DNA of 64,000 bases from Nonlabens spongiae. Lineage in GTDB: Bacteria; Bacteroidota; Bacteroidia; Flavobacteriales; Flavobacteriaceae. The DNA lies in contig NZ_CP019344.1 in assembly GCF_002117125.1 (NCBI RefSeq), positions 1,364,001 through 1,428,000 of the forward strand, written 5' to 3'. A program made the translations under genes and the position numbers. Below the pieces are notes generated by a model, which had not been told where the DNA came from, did no database searches, and saw only the letters and a program-made list of their open reading frames with translations. Below are positions 63,846 through 64,000 of this stretch, piece by piece. Each line of letters opens with the position of its first letter. Positions within the stretch are counted from its first letter, which is position 1.

Positions 63846-64000
63846 TTAATTTTGAAGCTATGAAAATAATTAAGAATAATCATATTTGACTCGGCCAAAA
63901 GACCAACAAAATCTCTTATGATTATGACTTATCTAGATTTTATTGAAATCAAATATTTGTAAACAAAGATTGTAGACTTTTTAAAACTCTAATCCTTTTT
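63846..64000. other. Intergenic end of window
   Basis: AT-rich, no gene seen; it probably contains the amidase promoter, but no exact TAnnTTTG could be assigned. Confidence 0.4.

Overview
The window looks like a chromosome segment of a marine Flavobacteriaceae bacterium (Bacteroidota), perhaps Nonlabens or a close relative; the genus is a guess. The supports are AT-rich DNA, promoters matching the Bacteroidota -7 element TAnnTTTG, weak Shine-Dalgarno signals, a TonB receptor paired with a DUF4249 lipoprotein, GIN, PspC and DUF4870 proteins, a BshC bacillithiol enzyme, and a very frequent 16-bp palindrome CGCTTTCGCGAAAGCG (14 perfect copies). No rRNA, tRNA, CRISPR array or prophage was seen.

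Layout. 1-2501 is the 5' part of a large secreted TPR protein. 2884-23077 is a loose surface-glycan region: seven intact GT2-type glycosyltransferases, a GT4-like enzyme, one intact and one truncated GT9 heptosyltransferase-like gene, a WaaP-like LPS kinase, a TagF-like transferase, an FkbM methyltransferase and an FdtA-like sugar isomerase. Interspersed are ftsE, a cobalamin-binding-type receptor, a BlaI/M56 sensor pair, a membrane-protein/XRE pair, trmD and dapD. 23134-30000 holds tsaC, a CCA-adding enzyme, pepT, an MBOAT/SGNH acylation pair and a DUF4442 protein. 30132-33826 is a DUF4870-PadR-PspC operon followed by a GIN lipoprotein. 33841-34400 is an IS200-type element. 34425-39384 carries trxB, a cupin, an NhaC antiporter, a 2-Cys peroxiredoxin, a thioredoxin and DUF6952. 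39874-52929 is housekeeping: yidC, pyrG, the guaA-LysM-OsmC-DUF922 operon, bshC, fahA and glyA. 53491-64000 carries a Fic protein, an E2 acyltransferase, recR with a GT2, a nitronate monooxygenase, TonB receptor plus DUF4249, and a secreted amidase.

The most unusual content is in the repeats. The palindrome has no stop codon in any frame and lies inside eight coding regions as well as six intergenic gaps. It supplies the C-terminal part of two unrelated signal peptides, sits at the truncation point of a GT9 gene, and exists in split forms opened by 24- or 33-nt insert modules, one of them in frame inside a GT2 gene. Most copies carry a one-sided AGA extension whose direction differs between coding and intergenic copies. 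Four gene-free gaps carry tandem repeats with a 7-bp period but unrelated unit sequences.

Several -7 elements end only 4-6 nt before the start codon (trmD, guaA, the FdtA-like gene), suggesting leaderless mRNAs. The promoter positions also decide starts for glyA, guaA and the DUF4870 gene. Functional names come from reading motifs and family resemblance by eye; no database search was possible.
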